A DNA stretch of 64,000 nucleotides from Polaromonas sp. CF318 (GTDB lineage Bacteria; Pseudomonadota; Gammaproteobacteria; Burkholderiales; Burkholderiaceae_C). The notes below the pieces were generated by a model. The model searched no databases. It was given only the letters and a program-made list of their open reading frames with translations, and had not been told where the DNA came from. The stretch lies in the NCBI RefSeq assembly GCF_000282655.1, contig NZ_AKIV01000060.1, forward strand, positions 62,001-126,000, in the 5' to 3' direction. Shown one piece after another: positions 1 to 8,954 of this stretch; position 1 is the first letter of the stretch; every line of letters starts with the position of its first letter. Made by a program: the position numbers and the translations under genes.

Positions 1-189
1 AAAGGCGAGCCCATTGATACGGTGCTGGAAGCCTTGACCCGCGGTCTGACCCAGAAAATGCTGCACGGCACGCTGGCCGAGCTGCATGCGGGCGATGCCA
101 GCAGCCGTGAAGCCACGGCGCAGGCCGTCTCCAGGCTGTTTTTGCGCGGTCAACTGCCCAAAATCCAGTCCGACGACAAAGAGCGTTAG
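1..189 (+). CDS. hemA: Glutamyl-tRNA reductase, C-terminal fragment (partial)
   Basis: The window opens inside a reading frame whose last 62 codons end at TAG 187-189. The residues LTRGLTQKMLHGTLAEL followed by a segment ending in SRLFLRG match the C-terminal helical dimerisation region of glutamyl-tRNA reductase, the NADPH enzyme that makes glutamate-1-semialdehyde for tetrapyrrole (haem) synthesis. The catalytic and NADP-binding domains lie outside the window. The downstream order prfA-prmC is the usual betaproteobacterial and enterobacterial hemA neighbourhood, which supports the assignment. Confidence 0.88.
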   Translation, partial: KGEPIDTVLEALTRGLTQKMLHGTLAELHAGDASSREATAQAVSRLFLRGQLPKIQSDDKER

Positions 190-285
190 CGCACGCCCCT
201 GCGCTGATGTCTCGCGCCGGCGCCAGCCGGCAGCTTTATTGACGGCCTTGCGGCCTCCTCTTTCGGCTTTTCCGCCCCCACATTC

Positions 286-1407
286 ATGAAACCCTTTCTT
301 CGCCAAACCCTGGACCGCCAGCTTTTACGGCTTCACGAGCTGGACGCGCTGCTGTCGGCCAGCGACGTGGTCAGCGACCTGGACCGATTTCGCGCCCTGA
401 CCCGCGAACATGCCGAAGCCAGCGTGGTGGCCGAGCAGTACATGCGGCTGACCAGCCGCGAGGCCGACCTGCACAGCGCCGAAAGCATGCTGGCCGAAGC
501 CAGGGACGATCCCGAGATGGCCGCCATGGCCGAAGAAGAGATCGCCGCGGCCAAGGCCGATATCGCGCAGATCGACGAAGCCCTGCAACTGATGCTGATT
601 CCCAAAGACCCGGACGACGTGCGGCCGGCCTTTGTCGAAATCCGCGCGGGCACTGGCGGAGACGAGTCGGCGCTGTTTGCGGGCGACCTGTTCCGCATGT
701 ACACCCGCTTTGCCGAGCGCAACCGCTGGCAGGTAGAGATCATCAGCGAGTCGCCGAGCGAGCTGGGCGGCTACAAGGAGGTGGTGCTGCGCATCGAGGG
801 CGCCGCCGACGCCATGGGCGTGGGCGTCTACGGCAAGCTGCGCTTTGAATCGGGCGGCCACCGCGTGCAACGCGTGCCCGCCACCGAAACCCAGGGCCGC
901 ATCCACACCAGCGCCTGCACCGTGGCCGTGATGCCCGAACCCGACGAGGCCGTGGCCATACAGATCAACCCGGCCGACCTGCGCATAGACACTTACCGCG
1001 CCAGTGGTGCCGGCGGCCAGCACATCAACAAGACCGACTCGGCGGTGCGCATCACGCACATCCCGACCGGCATCGTCGCCGAATGCCAGGAAGGCCGCAG
1101 CCAGCACAGCAACAAGGCCCAGGCGCTCAAGGTGCTGACCGCCCGCATCCATGAAAAAGACCGCGCCGAGCGCGCCGCCAAGGACGCGGCCCTGCGCAAG
1201 GGCCTGGTCGGCACGGGCGACCGCAGCGACCGCATACGCACCTACAACTTCCCGCAGGGGCGGCTGACCGACCACCGCATCAACCTGACGCTGTACAAGC
1301 TGCTGGCCATCATGGAGGGCGACCTGGGCGACGTGATCACCGCGCTGCAGGTGGCGCGCGGCGCCGAGCAGCTCGCCGAACTCGAAACCGCCAACAGCGG
1401 GCTCTGA
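286..1407 (+). CDS. prfA: Peptide chain release factor 1 (RF1)
   Basis: RF1 recognises UAA and UAG in the ribosomal A site and triggers peptidyl-tRNA hydrolysis. The 373-residue protein has an N-terminal helical domain. The stop-codon reading tripeptide PAT lies at residues 198-200, inside [15 protein letters not shown], and the catalytic GGQ at 243-245. PAT rather than SPF separates RF1 from RF2. Length is slightly above the 360 residues of E. coli RF1. It lies 96 nt after hemA and 12 nt before prmC, whose product methylates the GGQ glutamine, so the enzyme and its substrate are co-transcribed. Confidence 0.97.
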   Translation: MKPFLRQTLDRQLLRLHELDALLSASDVVSDLDRFRALTREHAEASVVAEQYMRLTSREADLHSAESMLAEARDDPEMAAMAEEEIAAAKADIAQIDEALQLMLIPKDPDDVRPAFVEIRAGTGGDESALFAGDLFRMYTRFAERNRWQVEIISESPSELGGYKEVVLRIEGAADAMGVGVYGKLRFESGGHRVQRVPATETQGRIHTSACTVAVMPEPDEAVAIQINPADLRIDTYRASGAGGQHINKTDSAVRITHIPTGIVAECQEGRSQHSNKAQALKVLTARIHEKDRAERAAKDAALRKGLVGTGDRSDRIRTYNFPQGRLTDHRINLTLYKLLAIMEGDLGDVITALQVARGAEQLAELETANSGL

Positions 1408-1419
1408 GACATCCCCGCC

Positions 1420-2274
1420 ATGAACGCGCCCAACTGCGCCCAGGCCCTGGCCGCCGCCCAGACCCTGGGGCTGGATCGGCTGGACGCCCAGTTGCTGCTG
1501 CTGCACGCCCTGGGCAAGCCCGGCGACGCGCGGGCCTGGCTGCTGGCGCACGACACCGATCTGCTGCCGGAGCAGGCGGCGCAAGATTTCCGCGCCATGT
1601 GCCTGCGACGGGTCGCCGGAGAGCCTCTGGCCTACATCGTCGGCGAAAAGGAGTTTTTCGGCCTGGCATTGCGGGTGGATGCCCGCGTGCTGGTGCCGCG
1701 GCCCGATACCGAAACCCTGGTCGAATGGGCGCTCGAGTCCCTGCGAGCACCCGGCGTGCCGGCGGCACCCTCTGTGCTGGACCTGGGTACGGGCAGCGGC
1801 GCGATCGCGCTGGCCATCGCGCACAGCCTGCAAGCCGACGGCCGCCAGGGCAAGGTCGTGGCCGTGGACGCGAGTGCCGATGCGCTGGCGGTGGCCCGTG
1901 GCAACGCCGCGCGCCTGAAACTGAAGCTGGATTTCATCGAAAGCCATTGGATGGAGAAAGTTGGCGGACACTTTCATGTGATCGCCAGCAATCCGCCCTA
2001 TATCGCCAGCACAGACCATCACCTGGAAGCCCTGGCCTACGAACCCCTGGCTGCGCTGGCCGCCGGCGCGGATGGGCTGGACGATATCCGCGAGATCGTC
2101 CAGCAGGCGCCCGGCCACCTGCTGCCAGGCGGCTGGCTGCTGCTGGAGCATGGTTACGACCAGGCCGAAGCGGTGCGCGCCCTGCTGACCCAGGCCGGTT
2201 TTGAGCAAGTCCAAAGTCGGCTGGACCTGGCCGGCATCGCGCGCTGCTCGGGCGGATTGTGGCCTGGCGGGTGA
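1420..2274 (+). CDS. prmC: Release factor glutamine N5-methyltransferase
   Basis: PrmC (HemK) uses S-adenosylmethionine to methylate the glutamine of the GGQ motif in RF1 and RF2. The 284-residue protein has an N-terminal helical substrate-binding domain. The SAM-binding loop DLGTGSGAIAL lies at 121-131 and the signature NPPY at 191-194, which holds the amide of the target glutamine. Length is normal for the family (about 277 in E. coli). It starts 12 nt after prfA, so the two are very likely translated from one mRNA. Confidence 0.96.
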   Translation: MNAPNCAQALAAAQTLGLDRLDAQLLLLHALGKPGDARAWLLAHDTDLLPEQAAQDFRAMCLRRVAGEPLAYIVGEKEFFGLALRVDARVLVPRPDTETLVEWALESLRAPGVPAAPSVLDLGTGSGAIALAIAHSLQADGRQGKVVAVDASADALAVARGNAARLKLKLDFIESHWMEKVGGHFHVIASNPPYIASTDHHLEALAYEPLAALAAGADGLDDIREIVQQAPGHLLPGGWLLLEHGYDQAEAVRALLTQAGFEQVQSRLDLAGIARCSGGLWPGG

Positions 2275-2420
2275 GCCGGCCACGCGGGATGCCAAACGGC
2301 GGGATAATCGGGCTGTTGAATTCTGCTTGCCAGATTCCATCTAATTGACATTACCTGTCCCCAATTCGGGGCCGGGCACGGGCTCCAGGCCCTCCCAAGG
2401 ATTCCCAAAGGATTTTCACC

Positions 2421-2750
2421 ATGAGCAGCACAGACCCCACCCAGCAACGCATCGCCGAAATCGTCAAATCCAGCGATGTGGTCCTCTTCATGAAGGGCAC
2501 GGCCCAGTTCCCCATGTGCGGTTTCTCCGGCCGCGCCATCCAGGTCCTCAAGGCCTGCGGCGTGAACAAGCCCGCCACGGTGAACGTGCTGGAGGACGAA
2601 GAAATTCGCCAGGGCATCAAGGAATTCAGCAACTGGCCCACCATCCCCCAGCTGTATGTGAAGGGCGAATTCATCGGCGGCTCGGACATCATGATGGAGA
2701 TGTACCAGAGCGGCGAACTCCAACAGGTGCTGGGCACGCCAGCAGCCTGA
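2421..2750 (+). CDS. grxD: Monothiol glutaredoxin, Grx4 family
   Basis: This cytosolic 109-residue protein has the CGFS active site at residues 33-36, within MKGTAQFPMCGFSGRA. Such monothiol glutaredoxins bind a 2Fe-2S cluster with glutathione and, with BolA-type partners, take part in Fe-S delivery and iron sensing. Also visible are the glutathione-binding WPTIPQLY segment and the C-terminal GGSDI motif. It follows prmC after a 146-nt gap on the same strand. The window also holds a BolA-family gene (ibaG), a possible partner; that link is inference from family knowledge. Confidence 0.96.
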   Translation: MSSTDPTQQRIAEIVKSSDVVLFMKGTAQFPMCGFSGRAIQVLKACGVNKPATVNVLEDEEIRQGIKEFSNWPTIPQLYVKGEFIGGSDIMMEMYQSGELQQVLGTPAA

Positions 2751-2804
2751 GGCATAGGCGGCCCCTGCGGGCCGCCCCCACTCCACTACCGGGTCAAATA
2801 CCGG

Positions 2805-3077
2805 TCAGCGCGTATAGCCCGAGCAGGCGCCCGCGTCCACGCCACCCTTGCATTCGCGCTTGAGGCGCGCGGTGCGCTGGGCGGGCGTTTCGCCGGACCC
2901 ATTGATGAATTTGACCTTGCCGCCCGCAGCGGATTTGGCAGCGGTCTTTTTGGATTTGGACTTGGCGGGCTTGTCGCCCTCCTGCGCCGGCTGGGTCTGC
3001 GCCTGGGCATGGCTTGCCGCCAGGGCGGCCACCATGATCGCGGCCAGGAACGGCGCCATCAAAGACTTCTTGCTCAT
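2805..3077 (-). CDS. Small exported basic protein of unknown function
   Basis: I do not recognise this 90-residue protein. The start is placed at the ATG ending at 3077 because GGGAG lies a few bases before it; a longer frame upstream has an unlikely lysine- and glutamate-rich start. The first ~26 residues form a signal peptide (KK, hydrophobic core, then ASHAQAQ). The middle is rich in Lys, Ser and Ala (KSKSKKTAAKSAA). A compact C-terminal part carries two cysteines, RECKGG and GACSG, that could form a periplasmic disulfide. It is convergent with grxD and lies before yacG. Similar short proteins ending in CSGYTR-like tails may be conserved in Comamonadaceae, but I cannot confirm this. Confidence 0.6.
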   Translation of the reverse strand: MSKKSLMAPFLAAIMVAALAASHAQAQTQPAQEGDKPAKSKSKKTAAKSAAGGKVKFINGSGETPAQRTARLKRECKGGVDAGACSGYTR

Positions 3078-3150
3078 TTTTCGCTCCCTCTCTTTTTTTG
3101 CTTTTTGCTCTCTCACGAAACGCGGGTGACACCGCGTGCCTCGGCAAATT

Positions 3151-3366
3151 TTATTGCAGCTTGGGATCGCCGAAAACTTCGTCGTCGGGCGGCGTATCCG
3201 CGGGCAGGCGAAAGCCTTCGCTGGCCCAGGCGCCCAGGTCTATGTTTTTGCAGCGCTCGCTGCAAAACGGGCGAAATGGGTTGCTGGGCGCATAAACGCT
3301 TTCACCGCCACAGCCCGGGCACACGACCAGTTTGACGGGTGGGGATTCTTTTTTCATCGCAGGCAT
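3151..3366 (-). CDS. yacG: DNA gyrase inhibitor YacG, zinc-finger protein
   Basis: YacG is a small zinc protein that binds GyrB and blocks DNA gyrase from engaging DNA. The 71-residue product has the family's four zinc ligands C16, C19, C35 and C39 in the pattern CPxC...FCSERC, followed by the acidic, tryptophan-containing [10 protein letters not shown] segment. Start could also be the ATG nine bases downstream. It belongs to the usual zapD-yacG pair downstream of the pil/coaE genes. Confidence 0.93.
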   Translation of the reverse strand: MPAMKKESPPVKLVVCPGCGGESVYAPSNPFRPFCSERCKNIDLGAWASEGFRLPADTPPDDEVFGDPKLQ

Positions 3367-3426
3367 GTTTCAAAACAAGTCTGGGGAGCCATCGGAGGAG
3401 TGGCCTATGGTTGGCAAGGCCTGGCG

Positions 3427-4182
3427 TCAGGAGCAGAGCGTCAGTTCAAACGCCGAATCTTCGGTGCTGGCATGCAACCGGTCGTCGTCGCCGTGGCGCA
3501 TGAGGCGCACGGACACAATCAAGCGGTTGCCGCTGATTTCGGGGATCAGCCCCAGGGCGGGGTCTATCCGCAGGCGCAGCAGCTGGAAAGTGCGCCCTTG
3601 CGGCAGCGTCTGCTGGTATTGGCCACCCGGCGCCACCACTTTTTGCGGCGCCCCGGAGTCGCGCAGCAGCGTCAGTAGCACGCGTATGGACTCGGCCAGG
3701 GGCACCAGCGGGGTGATCCAGCGCTGCAGGTCCTGCTTGCGCACCTCGGTCTGCAGGTGCTGCCAGGCGTAGTAGGCCGGCAGGTCAAATTCGCAGGTGC
3801 CGCCCGGAATGCCGACGCGGCTGCGGATGCTCATGAGCCAGTCGTTTTCGGTCAGGGATTGGCCGGCCTTGCCGGGCAGGCTGTTCAGGGCGGAAAAGCA
3901 GCTTTCGAGCTGCCCGGTCACCTCGTCGAGAACGGCCTCTGAAATGGCCGGGTTGCCGCGATAGCCGTTGAGCACGTGTTTCTGTTTCTCAAGATCCTTG
4001 AGCACATCGGTCTTGAGGTCGGCCCGGGCGCCCACGTCCATGATTTCGAAAATGGTCGTGATCGCGTAGTGGTGGTCCGTCGGGCTGTCCCGTTCCACCA
4101 GTTCGCCAAGGCGGCGGAACAGGTGTTCAAGTCGCAAATACGTGCGTATGCGTTCGTGAAAAGGGTACTCGTAAAGGATCAC
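3427..4182 (-). CDS. zapD: Cell division protein ZapD
   Basis: ZapD (YacF) bundles FtsZ filaments at the Z-ring. The 251-residue protein begins MILYEYPFHERIRTYLRLEH, the highly conserved N-terminus of the family, and its length matches the usual ~250 residues. No membrane segment or signal peptide is present, as expected for a cytosolic FtsZ partner. It lies 45 nt after coaE and 60 nt before yacG on the same strand, the classical coaE-zapD-yacG order. Confidence 0.95.
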   Translation of the reverse strand: MILYEYPFHERIRTYLRLEHLFRRLGELVERDSPTDHHYAITTIFEIMDVGARADLKTDVLKDLEKQKHVLNGYRGNPAISEAVLDEVTGQLESCFSALNSLPGKAGQSLTENDWLMSIRSRVGIPGGTCEFDLPAYYAWQHLQTEVRKQDLQRWITPLVPLAESIRVLLTLLRDSGAPQKVVAPGGQYQQTLPQGRTFQLLRLRIDPALGLIPEISGNRLIVSVRLMRHGDDDRLHASTEDSAFELTLCS

Positions 4183-4227
4183 AGCGCTAGGTTTTCGTCG
4201 GCATCAATGAGGAGGTTTGTTTGCGCA

Positions 4228-4839
4228 TCATAGCCCGAAGCGCGTGGCAAGCCGCCGCACCTCGGCGTCCAGGGCCTCCAGCGGCAAATCATCATTGTGC
4301 AGGCATATGTCGGCGGCCGACAGGCGCTGCGCGCGGCTGGCCTGGCCGGCAATGACTTTTTCCACCGCCTCCCGGGGCCAGCCGTTGCGGGCCATCACCC
4401 GGCTGACCTGGGTGGCTTCCCCGCAGTCCACCACCAGCACCCGGTCCAATTGCTGCCGCCAGCGGCCGGATTCCACCAGCAAAGGGACGTCGAACACCAC
4501 GCAGGCGCGGCCGGCAGCGGCGGCCTGCTCGTATTGCCGCAAGGTCTCCCGGCTGACCAGGGGGTGAACAATGGACTCCAGCCGCCGCCTGGCGGTCGGG
4601 TCGTCAAAGGCCAGCTGGCGCATCCGGTCCCGGTCCATGGCGCCTTCGGCCGTGATCATCCCGGCGCCGAACTGCGCGGCAATCTCCTTGACTGCGGTAC
4701 CACCGACCGCCGTAACCGCGCGGGAGATTGCATCGGCATCCACCAGCGCCGCGCCGCAGGCCACCAGGGTGCGGGCAACCGTGCTTTTTCCGCTGCCTAT
4801 GCCGCCGGTCAGTCCGATGCGCAAAGCTGCACGGCGCAT
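4228..4839 (-). CDS. coaE: Dephospho-CoA kinase
   Basis: CoaE catalyses the last step of coenzyme A synthesis, ATP-dependent 3'-phosphorylation of dephospho-CoA. The start is set at the ATG ending at 4839 because the Walker A segment GLTGGIGSGKST then begins at residue 9, as in known CoaE proteins; the open frame continues upstream into pilD without meaning. Other visible features are DADAISR, the HPLVSRE segment and a C-terminal basic region. The product is 203 residues, near the 206 of E. coli. It starts 4 nt after the pilD stop, so coupling with pilD is likely. Confidence 0.95.
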   Translation of the reverse strand: MRRAALRIGLTGGIGSGKSTVARTLVACGAALVDADAISRAVTAVGGTAVKEIAAQFGAGMITAEGAMDRDRMRQLAFDDPTARRRLESIVHPLVSRETLRQYEQAAAAGRACVVFDVPLLVESGRWRQQLDRVLVVDCGEATQVSRVMARNGWPREAVEKVIAGQASRAQRLSAADICLHNDDLPLEALDAEVRRLATRFGL

Positions 4840-4843
4840 GGCA

Positions 4844-5695
4844 TCACAGGCCGATAAACCGCAGGATGGATTGAGGCCCGAAGACCATGGCCGTGAAGCC
4901 CGCCCCGGCCAGGAAGGGGCCGAAGGGCACATAACCACCCTCGCGCAATCCGCTGGAAAACTTCATCACGATGCCGACGATAGCGCCAATCACGGAGGCC
5001 ATCAGGATCATGGGCACCAGCGCGGGCCAGCCGAACCAGGCGCCGAGCGCTGCGAAAAGCTTGAAGTCGCCATAGCCCATACCCTCCTTGCCGGTCGCCA
5101 GCTTGAAGGCCCAGTACACCAGCCACAGGCTGAGATACCCGGCCACGGCGCCCCACAAGGCCGTCGGCAAACTGACCGCGGGGTTCCACTGCAGGGCGGC
5201 GACGATCAGGCCGGCCCATAGCAAGGGCAAGGTGATGTCGTCCGGCAGCAGTGTGGTGTCCCAGTCAATGACGGCCAGGGCCAGCAGCGCGGCGGAAAAC
5301 CCGCACCAGGCCAGGGCGGTCAGCGACCAGCCCCAGCGCGACACGCAAAAGAAGAAGAGCGCGCCCGTCACCGCTTCCACGATGGGATAGCGAGCGCCGT
5401 AGGGTGTGCCGCACACCGAGCACTTGCCCCGGAGGAAGAGGTAGCTGGCGACCGGAATGTTTTCATACCAGCGTATGACATGGCCGCAGCTGGAGCAGCG
5501 CGAACGCGGCACCAGCAAATTGAATTTTTCGGCGGGCTCCTGGGGCGTTTCGCTCAGTTCGGCGCATTCCCGCGCCCACTGCCGCTCCATGATTTTGGGC
5601 AGGCGGTATATGACGACGTTGAGAAAACTGCCGATCAGAAGACCCAGGAAACCGGCCAGCAAAGCGTCGAACGCCGGCCCGAGACCGATCCCCAT
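4844..5695 (-). CDS. pilD: Type IV prepilin peptidase / N-methyltransferase
   Basis: PilD is an inner-membrane aspartyl protease that cleaves the leader of type IV prepilins and N-methylates the new N-terminus. The 283-residue protein has the zinc-binding cysteines C67, C70, C92 and C95 in a cytoplasmic loop. The two active-site aspartate regions are also present: DWDTTLLPD near 144-152 and GYGDFK with D210. About seven to eight hydrophobic segments span the membrane. Its start codon overlaps the pilC stop by one base, so pilB-pilC-pilD form one unit. The same enzyme probably also serves any type II secretion pseudopilins of the cell. Confidence 0.96.
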   Translation of the reverse strand: MGIGLGPAFDALLAGFLGLLIGSFLNVVIYRLPKIMERQWARECAELSETPQEPAEKFNLLVPRSRCSSCGHVIRWYENIPVASYLFLRGKCSVCGTPYGARYPIVEAVTGALFFFCVSRWGWSLTALAWCGFSAALLALAVIDWDTTLLPDDITLPLLWAGLIVAALQWNPAVSLPTALWGAVAGYLSLWLVYWAFKLATGKEGMGYGDFKLFAALGAWFGWPALVPMILMASVIGAIVGIVMKFSSGLREGGYVPFGPFLAGAGFTAMVFGPQSILRFIGL

Positions 5696-6912
5696 CAGAC
5701 GACTTGACCCAGCTTGAAAATAGGCAGGTACATGGAAACCACGATGCCGCCGATCAGGGTCCCCAGGAACACGATGATGATGGGCTCCATCAGGCTGGAA
5801 AGGCCCGCCACCATTTCATCGACTTCAGCCTCATAAAAGTCGGCGGCCTTGCCCAACATGTGGTCGATGGAGCCGGATTCCTCGCCGATCGAGCACATCT
5901 GCAGCACCATGGACGGAAATAGATTGGCATTCGTCATGGCCGCCGTCAGGCTGGTACCTGTGGAGACTTCCTGCTGGATTTTCTCGGTGGCATCGGCAAA
6001 CAGCGAATTACCGGAAGCGCCACCGACGGAATCCAGCGCTTCCACCAGCGGCACGCCCGCGGCGAACATGGTCGAAAGCGTGCGAGTCCAGCGGGCGATA
6101 CAGGATTTTTCGATCAGGGCACCGAACACGGGAATCTTGAGCAAAACCCTGTCCATGAACTTCTGCATTTTCTCGTTGCGCTTCCAGGCCTGGAAGAAGA
6201 AGTAAAGCCCACCGCCTATGCCGCCGAAAATCAGCCACCAATAAGCCACAAAAAACTCACTGATCGCAATGACGATCAGCGTAGGCGCCGGCAAATCCGC
6301 GCCGAATGAGGAAAACACGGTTTTGAACGCCGGGATCACAAAAATCATGATGACGGCCACCACCACAAAGGCCACCACCACCACGGAGATGGGGTACATC
6401 AGGGCCGATTTGATCTTGGATTTGATGGCCTCGGTCTTTTCCATGTAGGTCGCAAGGCGGTCCAGCAGGGATTCCAGGATACCGGCGGCCTCGCCGGCCT
6501 CGACCAGGTTGCAATAGAGCGCATTGAAATACAGCGGGTATTTGCGAAACGCGGCGCTCAGGGAGGTGCCGGTTTCCACGTCGGTGCGCACATCATTGAG
6601 CAGCTTGGTGACGCTGGCGTTGGGATTGCCGCGGCCCACAATGTCAAACGACTGCAGCAGCGGTACACCGGCTTTCATCATGGTGGCCAGCTGGCGGGTA
6701 AAAATGGCAATGTCCTTGGGGGCGATGGCCTTGCCTGAGCGCATCTTGCGCTTCTTGATTTTGGTGGGCAAGACGCCCTGGCGGCGCAGCGAGGACTTGA
6801 CCTGGTTTTCGCCGGCGGCCCGGATTTCTCCGCGGACCTGCTTGCCGCCACGGTCCTTGCCTTCCCACTCGAAAACAAATTCCTTGATGCCCTTGGATAC
6901 TGCAGTTGCCAT
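5695..6912 (-). CDS. pilC: Type IV pilus inner-membrane platform protein PilC
   Basis: PilC is the polytopic GspF-family platform that couples the PilB/PilT ATPases to pilin polymerisation. The 405-residue protein has two copies of the T2SSF domain. The first carries IAIFTRQLATMMKAGVPLLQ and the second CIARWTRTLSTMFAAGVPLVE. Each is followed by a transmembrane region, and a final hydrophobic helix lies at the C-terminus. Length is typical. It lies between pilB (84 nt upstream) and pilD (1-nt overlap). Confidence 0.97.
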   Translation of the reverse strand: MATAVSKGIKEFVFEWEGKDRGGKQVRGEIRAAGENQVKSSLRRQGVLPTKIKKRKMRSGKAIAPKDIAIFTRQLATMMKAGVPLLQSFDIVGRGNPNASVTKLLNDVRTDVETGTSLSAAFRKYPLYFNALYCNLVEAGEAAGILESLLDRLATYMEKTEAIKSKIKSALMYPISVVVVAFVVVAVIMIFVIPAFKTVFSSFGADLPAPTLIVIAISEFFVAYWWLIFGGIGGGLYFFFQAWKRNEKMQKFMDRVLLKIPVFGALIEKSCIARWTRTLSTMFAAGVPLVEALDSVGGASGNSLFADATEKIQQEVSTGTSLTAAMTNANLFPSMVLQMCSIGEESGSIDHMLGKAADFYEAEVDEMVAGLSSLMEPIIIVFLGTLIGGIVVSMYLPIFKLGQVV

Positions 6913-6996
6913 GATGCTTTCTCGTTGTATCGACAGTCTCAGACCGCCCTGTCGCCACGGTCACACCGCCGGATGGCGGCCCTTGAACGCAGCTGC

Positions 6997-8730
6997 TTAA
7001 ACATTGGTACAGCCCAGAATTTCTTCCAGCGAAGTCATGCCGAGCTTGACTTTGGACAACCCCGACTGGCGCAAGCTTTTGACTCCCTCCGCCTCCGCCT
7101 GGGCCGCGATTTCCAGGGCGCTGCCGTCGCGAAGGACGATACGCTGAATCTCTTCGGAAATGGGCATAACCTGATAAACACCGACGCGGCCTTTGTAACC
7201 ATTCGTACACATGGAACAACCCACCGGCCGGTAAGGCGTCCAGGAACCGTCCACATCGTCCTCGGTGAAACCCGCGTCCAGCAGGGTCTCGCGCGGGATA
7301 TCCGCAGGGGCTTTGCAGTTGGGGCACAGGCGCCGCGCCAGCCGCTGGGCGGTGATCAGGATCACGCTGGAAGCGATGTTGAAGGGTGCGATGCCCATGT
7401 TGCGCATACGCGTCAGTGTGGTCGGCGCATCGTTGGTGTGCAGCGTCGACATGACCATGTGACCGGTCTGCGCGGCCTTGATCGCGATATCGGCGGTTTC
7501 GAGGTCCCGGATCTCACCGACCATGATGATGTCGGGATCCTGCCGCAAGAAGGCCTTGAGGGCGACCGAAAAGGTCATGCCCGCCTTGTCGTTCATGCTG
7601 ACCTGGTTGACGCCCGGCAAGGTGATTTCGGCGGGGTCTTCGGCCGTCGCGATGTTGACGCCAGGCTTATTGAGAATGTTCAGGCAGGTGTAGAGCGAAA
7701 CGGTCTTGCCCGAACCCGTAGGGCCGGTCACGAGAACCATGCCGTACGGCCTCTGGATGGCGTGGAGCAGGCGCTCTTTTTCAGCCGGTTCGTAGCCCAG
7801 GGCGTCAATGCCCAGCTTGGCGCTGCTCGGGTCAAGAATACGGATGACGATTTTTTCGCCATACATGGTGGGCAGAGTGCTGACCCGGAAATCGATCACC
7901 CGGTCCGGACCTATCTTGAGCTTCATCTTGCCGTCTTGCGGGACGCGTTTTTCGGAGATGTCGAGCTTGGAAATGACCTTGATGCGCGCAGCCAGCTTTT
8001 CCTTGATGGCCACGGGCGGCGAGGCGATTTCGCGCAATTCCCCGTCAACACGAAAACGCACGCGGTAGGTGTGCTCGAACGGCTCGAAGTGCAGGTCGGA
8101 AGCCCGCATGCTGAAGGCATCGAGCAGCATTTTCTGCAGGAATTTGACAACCGGGGCATCTTCGACCTCGGAGACGCTGGCCTCGCTGTCCTCGGCCGTT
8201 GCGTCGGTGGTGGATTCGTCAAACTCGAAATCGTCGCCGATGATGCTTTCCATCGCCTCGGCCGCGGAAGTATTGGAAACCTCCACCAGCTTGGAAAGCT
8301 TGTCGTATTCGGCGATCACCCAGTCCACCCCCATCTGGGTGGAGAACTTGATCTTTTCCGCCGCCTCCTGGTCGGAAGGGTCGGCCGTTGCGACGATCAA
8401 GCGGTTGTTGCGCTTGCTCAGGACAACAATGCGATAGGTTGTGCAGATCTTGGGGTCGAGCAGGCCCTTGGGCAGACGCTGGGCGTCAATGGCTTCCAGG
8501 TCCAGCAGAGGCGCGGCAAACGCCGTGGACATGGTATGGGCCAAGTCGAACGCGGAAACCGCGCCGGACCCCGTCAACTCGGCGATAAAGCTGGTGCGCC
8601 CGCTTTGCGCCTTGCGAAAAATGTCTTCGGCGGCCTTTTGACCCAGCTTTCCCGCCACCACCAAGGCCCGTCCCAGGCCGGGCAAGGCCATGGAAGGCGA
8701 TTGGTTGATTGCGGTGTCGACAGCGGCCAT
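6997..8730 (-). CDS. pilB: Type IV pilus assembly ATPase PilB
   Basis: PilB is the cytoplasmic hexameric ATPase that drives pilus extension. The 577-residue protein has an N-terminal GspE_N/MshEN domain (about 1-150) and an acidic linker near 160-190. The secretion-ATPase core carries Walker A GPTGSGKT at 336-343, the Asp and His boxes, and Walker B around PDIIMVGEIRD. A zinc-binding site is visible as CPNC and CSMC in the C-terminal third. Start ATG is supported by the usual N-terminus. No retraction ATPase (pilT) is in the window. Confidence 0.97.
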   Translation of the reverse strand: MAAVDTAINQSPSMALPGLGRALVVAGKLGQKAAEDIFRKAQSGRTSFIAELTGSGAVSAFDLAHTMSTAFAAPLLDLEAIDAQRLPKGLLDPKICTTYRIVVLSKRNNRLIVATADPSDQEAAEKIKFSTQMGVDWVIAEYDKLSKLVEVSNTSAAEAMESIIGDDFEFDESTTDATAEDSEASVSEVEDAPVVKFLQKMLLDAFSMRASDLHFEPFEHTYRVRFRVDGELREIASPPVAIKEKLAARIKVISKLDISEKRVPQDGKMKLKIGPDRVIDFRVSTLPTMYGEKIVIRILDPSSAKLGIDALGYEPAEKERLLHAIQRPYGMVLVTGPTGSGKTVSLYTCLNILNKPGVNIATAEDPAEITLPGVNQVSMNDKAGMTFSVALKAFLRQDPDIIMVGEIRDLETADIAIKAAQTGHMVMSTLHTNDAPTTLTRMRNMGIAPFNIASSVILITAQRLARRLCPNCKAPADIPRETLLDAGFTEDDVDGSWTPYRPVGCSMCTNGYKGRVGVYQVMPISEEIQRIVLRDGSALEIAAQAEAEGVKSLRQSGLSKVKLGMTSLEEILGCTNV

Positions 8731-8863
8731 GGTTCTCGGGTTTAGCTCAAATATGTATCATCGCTTATAGATTCCCGGGTGTAAATCGAAAACACCCCGA
8801 CCGCCCCGGGCGGCGTTGGAACTGTGCGAAGAAATGCACACTTAAGAAGAAAGAACACAGGGC

Positions 8864-8940
8864 TGGTCGGGGTGAGAGGATTCGAACCTCCGGCCTCTAC
8901 GTCCCGAACGTAGCGCTCTACCAGGCTAAGCTACACCCCG
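8864..8940 (-). tRNA. tRNA-Pro (anticodon CGG)
   Basis: The reverse strand gives a complete 77-nt cloverleaf with CCA encoded. The acceptor CGGGGTG pairs with CACCCCG. The D-arm reads TAGCTTAGCCTGGTAGAGC, and the anticodon stem CTACG/CGTAG encloses loop TTCGGGA, so the anticodon is CGG. The T-arm contains GGTTCGAATCC. G37 after the anticodon fits proline tRNAs. It lies between pilB and ispB, 14 nt downstream of the ispB stop, and is on the same strand. Confidence 0.96.
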
Positions 8941-8954
8941 CCGTCACACAAGCA

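Noticed and set aside
325-2340. A 671-codon minus-strand open frame across prfA and prmC
   Set aside because: It spans two certain plus-strand genes and their junction, and has no recognisable motif.
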